Shown one piece after another: positions 59,901-64,000 of a stretch of DNA of 64,000 nucleotides. Origin of the DNA: Guillardia theta CCMP2712. Taxonomy: Eukaryota > Cryptophyceae > Pyrenomonadales > Geminigeraceae. The position numbers and the translations under genes are program-made. Position 1 is the first letter of the stretch, and each line of letters starts with the position of its first letter. The stretch lies in the NCBI RefSeq assembly GCF_000315625.1, contig NW_005434659.1, positions 97,986 to 161,985 of the forward strand, read 5' to 3'. The notes under the pieces are model-generated. The model saw nothing but the letters and a program-made list of their open reading frames with translations. It was not told the DNA's origin and ran no database searches.

Positions 59901-62900
59901 GAACTGCCTGAAGGCGTGTTGGTCTTCTACGGACTTCTTGATCCCTTCCACACAGACCACCATTGTCTACACAGACTTATCTTACGTCTCTTGCTCCACG
60001 GCAGCAGCTGACCTCAACATCGCTGATTTTCCTCACTTCGTCAGTTGTCCTCTTGACTGCAAACAATCCAACTGGTCCGTCAGTGGCCACAGGGCGTGCT
60101 CTGGCTCTGGAAATGTCCTCTTCACTGACAGCCTCCAAACTTGCAAATCTGCCTGCGAGGAGAGTCGATTCCACACGTGCTATGGGTTCTCATATTTTGA
60201 ACATTCTTGCCTCATCTTTCAAGATTCCTGCAAGATCGATCAAGTAACACAGGATGTATCGACTGTCTTACCCGAGTTTGACAAGTTGGCGGAGAAGAAC
60301 TTCCTGGTGATGTCCAACTCGGTCTGCGAGTCCTCCACGTGCACCGGCATCAAGTTTGTTGAGCTCTCGCAGACAGCCAATGGCTCTGACATCAAGGTGT
60401 ACACTTTCAACCAGTACGTTTCCCCTCCTGTTCAATCACTACACATCATCAACAATGGGACTTCTCGATTCTTTGCGTTTGTCTCGGACGGAAAGCTGCA
60501 GTTTCTGGAGTTTGACCAAGATCTCATGGATGTTTTCATCATTCAACAGCTTTCCTGGCAAAGCCAAATCATCGAGATCTTTGCGATGGAGGAGAGCTCT
60601 TGGATGCTGGTGAGTTTCCCTTTTTTTCTGTTGATGTCTTATCCGATAGGTGGAAGGATCTTTTCCCTTCTGAGATGAATGTTGTTCATGTCTTTCATCC
60701 TGTTTGTTGTATCCAGGAGGTGTCACATTCTTGACAAGTTACCTTCAGGCTGCGGTTGAGAACCAGACCAAGTTGTCGTTCTACCCGATCTTGTACCGTG
60801 AACTTGGAAGCGTTCAGCAAGAAATCGACCTGGAGGCTGAGATCGGAGCAATTCACTTCCTGAGGTACTCAGGACTTCCATCCCTGGTGGCCGTCTCAAC
60901 CTCAGGGACTCGTCTACAAACCTTCACATACTCCCTCCGGTCCAAGTCCTTCGAGTTCCAATGGTCTCACAATCTGACCGAGAGCTCCTATCTCGTGCCC
61001 TTCCAGTTCAACGACCTCAGCTACATCTTTGCTCGATCCCAGCAAACCAACACGACTGTCATTCTGACCAGCAGCGAGCTGCGTCTTGATGCACTCCAGA
61101 CTCTTTCCCTCTCCGTGCACGATGTTGTATCCCTCGACGCTCCTGACTATCCCCAGCTCAACTGGTTCACTGCCATGGCCCTCGGAGCAGGCGGTACAGC
61201 TCTCTTCCAGCAGAGCGGGGGAAGCTTTGTCCTCTTGGAGACAATCAGCAACTCCTCCTCGTATGAGCTCGACGTCGTGTTCCTCTCCCACAAGAGGCTT
61301 GTCCTGTCGGCGGGGGGAGAGGAAGGAGTTTCCATGTTTGTTCTCGACTACACCTATGGGGAGGCGACAACTCTTGCTGTCAGTCTCCTGAAACCAGACG
61401 CGCTGCCTGCAATGAGATCGCTCTCCTTTCTCCTTCGAAGTTTTCAACTTCGCGTTCAAGTGCCTCAAGTGTCCGAAGATGTGATCTACGGGTCAAGAAC
61501 CAACGGAGTGTACAACCTGTCCAACTCCATTTGCAGGTAAAAGTTGATTATATCCTCCTCCTCCTCCTCCTCCTCCTCCTCCTCCTCCTTCCATTCCGTC
61601 TCCCTTACAAAGACATCCTCTTTTCCTTGAGTCCTCTTGACTCAACTCTTTCTCCTCCCCGGCACACCTTGCCAGTCCATCGTCCTGACGTTCTGCTGCA
61701 GGTCGTTCCTCCACGAGCGGCACATTGAGCTTTCAGCTGTCAACCAGTCGGAGCTCCTCTCCGTTACCCGCGTTCCTCCTCCTGCTTTCACCTCGTGGGT
61801 ACCCGGGGACTCCTGGGCGCTGATGATGCGGCAGACTGTTGACAACTTCATCTCGGTGGACAAACTCCAGTGGCTGAGAGAAGTCAACGAGTGGAACGAG
61901 ACCGCTGATCAGTTCAGCCGCATGAAAATGCTCGAGGCATACAGAGACACTCGGGGATACTTTACCTTCATGGTACTCCTCTTCTTACTCCTCCTCCTCC
62001 TTGTCCTCCTCCTTCTCCTCCTCTCCCCTTTCTTCTTACTCTTCTCCTTCTCTTCATCTTCTTCTTGCGTCCTTGCATACTTGTTCTTTGTTGTCTTCGT
62101 TCTATTTCTCTTCCTTATCCAACTCTCCTCTTCCCAGCTCCCCTTCCTCGCGCATTCTTCTTGTCGTTTCCTTCCTCCTCGTCATCATCCATTTCTTCCC
62201 CTTCTCACTTCCACCACATCACCTCCCTCTGTTTGACATGCATGCTCGCCAGATCCGCTGGCCGGACTTGGATGAGGCGACATGGAAGGTGTGGCGGCAG
62301 CAGAGCAACCCGGCTGTCGACGTCGGGGAGCGTGCGAGAGGGTACAGCGACCTCGTGCTGAACCAGCAGCCCATCGCTGGTTTTCGTGGGATCTACAGGT
62401 TCGTGGAGGACAGGGCGGCGCTGCGAGGAGGAGACAGCTTCTTCCTGGGTGTGCCAGAGGACCTGAAGGGGCAGGTCAGCCCAGCAGGAGCGACGGCGAG
62501 CGTCGTCGAGCTCTGGGTAGCGCTGGTGGCGAAGCAAGGGGAGAAGTGGGACCAGGTAGTGAGCCAGCCGTACCCTCAGGGGATGAGCAAGTCCGTCGAG
62601 GTAGGCTACTTCTACACAGGACAGGAGCAGGAGACCGTTCGTACGAGGGCGCAGTGGGTGGTAAGGGAGGTGGAGCAGCTGGACCAGTTCGTGGATGGGA
62701 AGGTGACGTGGACGTTGAGGCTGAGATCCAACGTGGCCCTGCCCGAATTCACCGAGCTCATCATCAGCGGGATCAGCGGGGTGGAGGAGGAAGACGCTTC
62801 CCTTCTCGTGCTGGGAGACAACTCGTCCTTCTTCGACCTGGCAACCCTCTCCAAGTCGAAACTCAGGTTGATCGTCCCTAGGAACCAGCAGGTCGAAGCT

Positions 62901-64000
62901 GGACAGCCAGTTGTCTTCTCTCTTCTTCTCACCCCGACTTGTCGAGGTAGCGCCCCCCAGCTCTCCGTCCAGGCCATCCGCCAGAGTTCTCAGCTCGTCC
63001 CAGCTGCAAGGTTGGAGACATCCAGGTGGAAGTTCGGGTCGCCCCTGGTCTTCGAGGACTGTCTGTGGGATCGCGACTGTAGCCTCCCCGCCTTCTCCCC
63101 CTGGCATTTCTCGCCTGCTGCTCAATCTCAACACTGCACGGTCCACAACGATGATGTCAGCAGCTCTTACAGTGAGGAATTCTTCTGCAAAGATTGCTTT
63201 GCCCCTCACATTCCGAGCATCAAGGCTTCAAGTCCTTACCCGGAGGTTTCAGACGGTTACAACCAAACCATGAGGCGTTCAGCCATGCTGGCTGCATACC
63301 TGGGCAACGTGACATCAGCAACCCTAACGGTCACAAAGGTCAAAGTTGCCATCAACTTGATGATCTCAGGCTACGCGTCGGAGCATGTCAGCGTCTTCGA
63401 CTCCTTCCTCCTCCTCGTCAACTCGAGTGTCACGGAAGGAAGCGGGAGTCCCTGCCTTGACTTGTTCAACTCCTCCGCTCTCCTGTTCGCAAGGTTCTCA
63501 GCGCAAGGGGATGAAAGCTCAAAAACGTTTGAGGCGTCCGTCTTCTCCTTGCAGCTCCTGTCGATTCATGGAATATTTCTCGGGCACAACAGCACTTATG
63601 CTGGGACTACAAGAGCGCTGGCCACCTCCATCATGGCGGCTGTTGAGCGATGCCTCCTGCAAGTTACCGCCACCTCGAGCTGCAAGACTGAGCTCTTGTT
63701 GGAAGCTTACTTCGCCCTCAAGATTTCCTTCAACTTCGACGAAACTCCCGCTCATGCTGCCGTCCTCAGCAGTTTGCAGCAGCTGATCAGTGGAGAGGCT
63801 ATCAGCTATGGCAGCGAGACTCTCTTCACCTCACTCTACTCCTCTCAACCAGCTGGAGCTCAAGCCCAGGCTGTCGGGGCCCTCTACGCGCATGAGCTGG
63901 GGAACGACACGCTGGCTGAGCAAGCGCTGAAGGCCTTCCGATCGCTTCCTCCCACCTCGCTTGCTAACATCATTGCGTCGCTGGCCTTCGGCCGAATCGG
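50115..64000 (+). CDS. Giant secreted Calx-beta repeat protein (open at right edge)
   Basis: ATG 50115 starts a signal peptide (MARMVAGLAVMAVMAAAAGG). Exons: 50115-53841, 54077-54268, 54432-55549, 55567-60609, 60749-61536, 61702-61972, 62253-64000+. Together they give about 4,295 residues so far with consistent phase; the 17-nt gap at 55550-55566 is either a tiny intron or a frameshift. Calx-beta-like units are visible, e.g. FLSLRVERTCGDKGNTTVFF then GTLRWEEGDVSEKKIRV; EAILFVNRVDGRDGNIKVRY then LLEWQDGESERKYISI; SVLFTVRRADGNSGSSTVTY then LTWQEGDFTDKLVRV. From about 57.0 kb another beta-rich repeat with GLxGF cores takes over. A PAN/Apple-like Cys-rich segment is at about 60.1-60.25 kb (CKSACEESRFHTCYGFSYFE). 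Sequons are abundant. It is probably an extracellular matrix, scale or adhesion protein. Confidence 0.8.
53877..53956. repeat. (TTCGTG)n hexamer in an intron of the giant gene
   Basis: About 13 TTCGTG units followed by TTCCTG units lie within intron 53842-54076. Exons on both sides join as ETG-VGYLQVLSSAL, so the Arg/Val reading of the repeat is not used. Confidence 0.92.
61556..61589. repeat. (CTC)n microsatellite in an intron of the giant gene
   Basis: About eleven CTC units lie in intron 61537-61701. Confidence 0.9.

Noticed and set aside
61147-63209. Minus-strand ORFs opposite the giant gene
   Set aside because: They are antisense to exons that join in phase and carry the protein repeats.

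Overview
This is a stretch of eukaryotic nuclear DNA. Almost every recognisable gene is split by GT-AG introns, many only about 44-54 nt long, and the families are eukaryotic: F-box/JmjC, polycystin channel, ZNFX1, eEF3-like ABC ATPase, DNAAF5, GT49-like glycosyltransferase, Calx-beta giant protein. DNAAF5 and a polycystin argue for a flagellated cell. Short introns, GC-rich codons, intron-borne microsatellites and huge extracellular Calx-beta proteins fit a protist alga such as a cryptophyte (Guillardia-like). That placement is inference and needs a database search. Gene models below were built by reading splice sites by eye. Exon joins were tested for phase where stated, but no transcript data were available.

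Layout. 1-1664 (-): 5' part of an F-box/JmjC (JMJD6/JMJ21-like) gene that runs off the left edge. 2042-6538 (-): PDZ / coiled-coil / PDZ scaffold protein whose introns carry pentamer, hexamer and heptamer microsatellites. 6.5-8.0 kb: non-coding, with a GGGGTA-rich island. 8217-8566 (+): small cysteine-rich protein, converging on a tandem universal-stress-protein gene (8819-10304, -). 10.3-12.3 kb: a long GGGGTA-rich island. 12337-16058 (+): GH36 alpha-galactosidase/raffinose-synthase-like enzyme. 16087-18908 (-): polycystin-type cation channel ending in a WW domain, preceded on the same strand by a secreted or extracellular ORF (18993-20528) that may be part of the same gene. 20832-23767 (+): GT49-like glycosyltransferase. 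23961-25613 (-): unrecognised Cys/His-rich protein. 27110-29442 (+): eEF3-like ABC ATPase without HEAT repeats. 29654-30862 (-): membrane-anchored acid phosphatase. 31918-35475 (+): DNAAF5. 35880-37672 (-): disordered protein with a MIB/HERC2-like SH3 module. 38209-39246: two orphan genes. 39796-40893 (+): intronless unknown. 41083-43074 (-): intronless UPF1-like SF1 helicase, head-to-head with ZNFX1 (43332-49696, +). 50115-64000 (+): at least 4,290 residues of a secreted giant protein with Calx-beta-like domains and an unfamiliar GLxGF repeat, open at the right edge.

Themes. Cell-surface and extracellular proteins dominate (giant protein, polycystin, GT49-like and GH36 enzymes, anchored phosphatase). 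A second theme is RNA and translation (eEF3-like, ZNFX1, SF1 helicase). Two regulatory-looking patterns recur between genes: C-rich TACCCC-type islands on the sense strand upstream of many starts, and short palindromic CGGGCCCG/CCGGCC islands. Long microsatellites sit mainly inside introns and intergenic spacers, not in exons.
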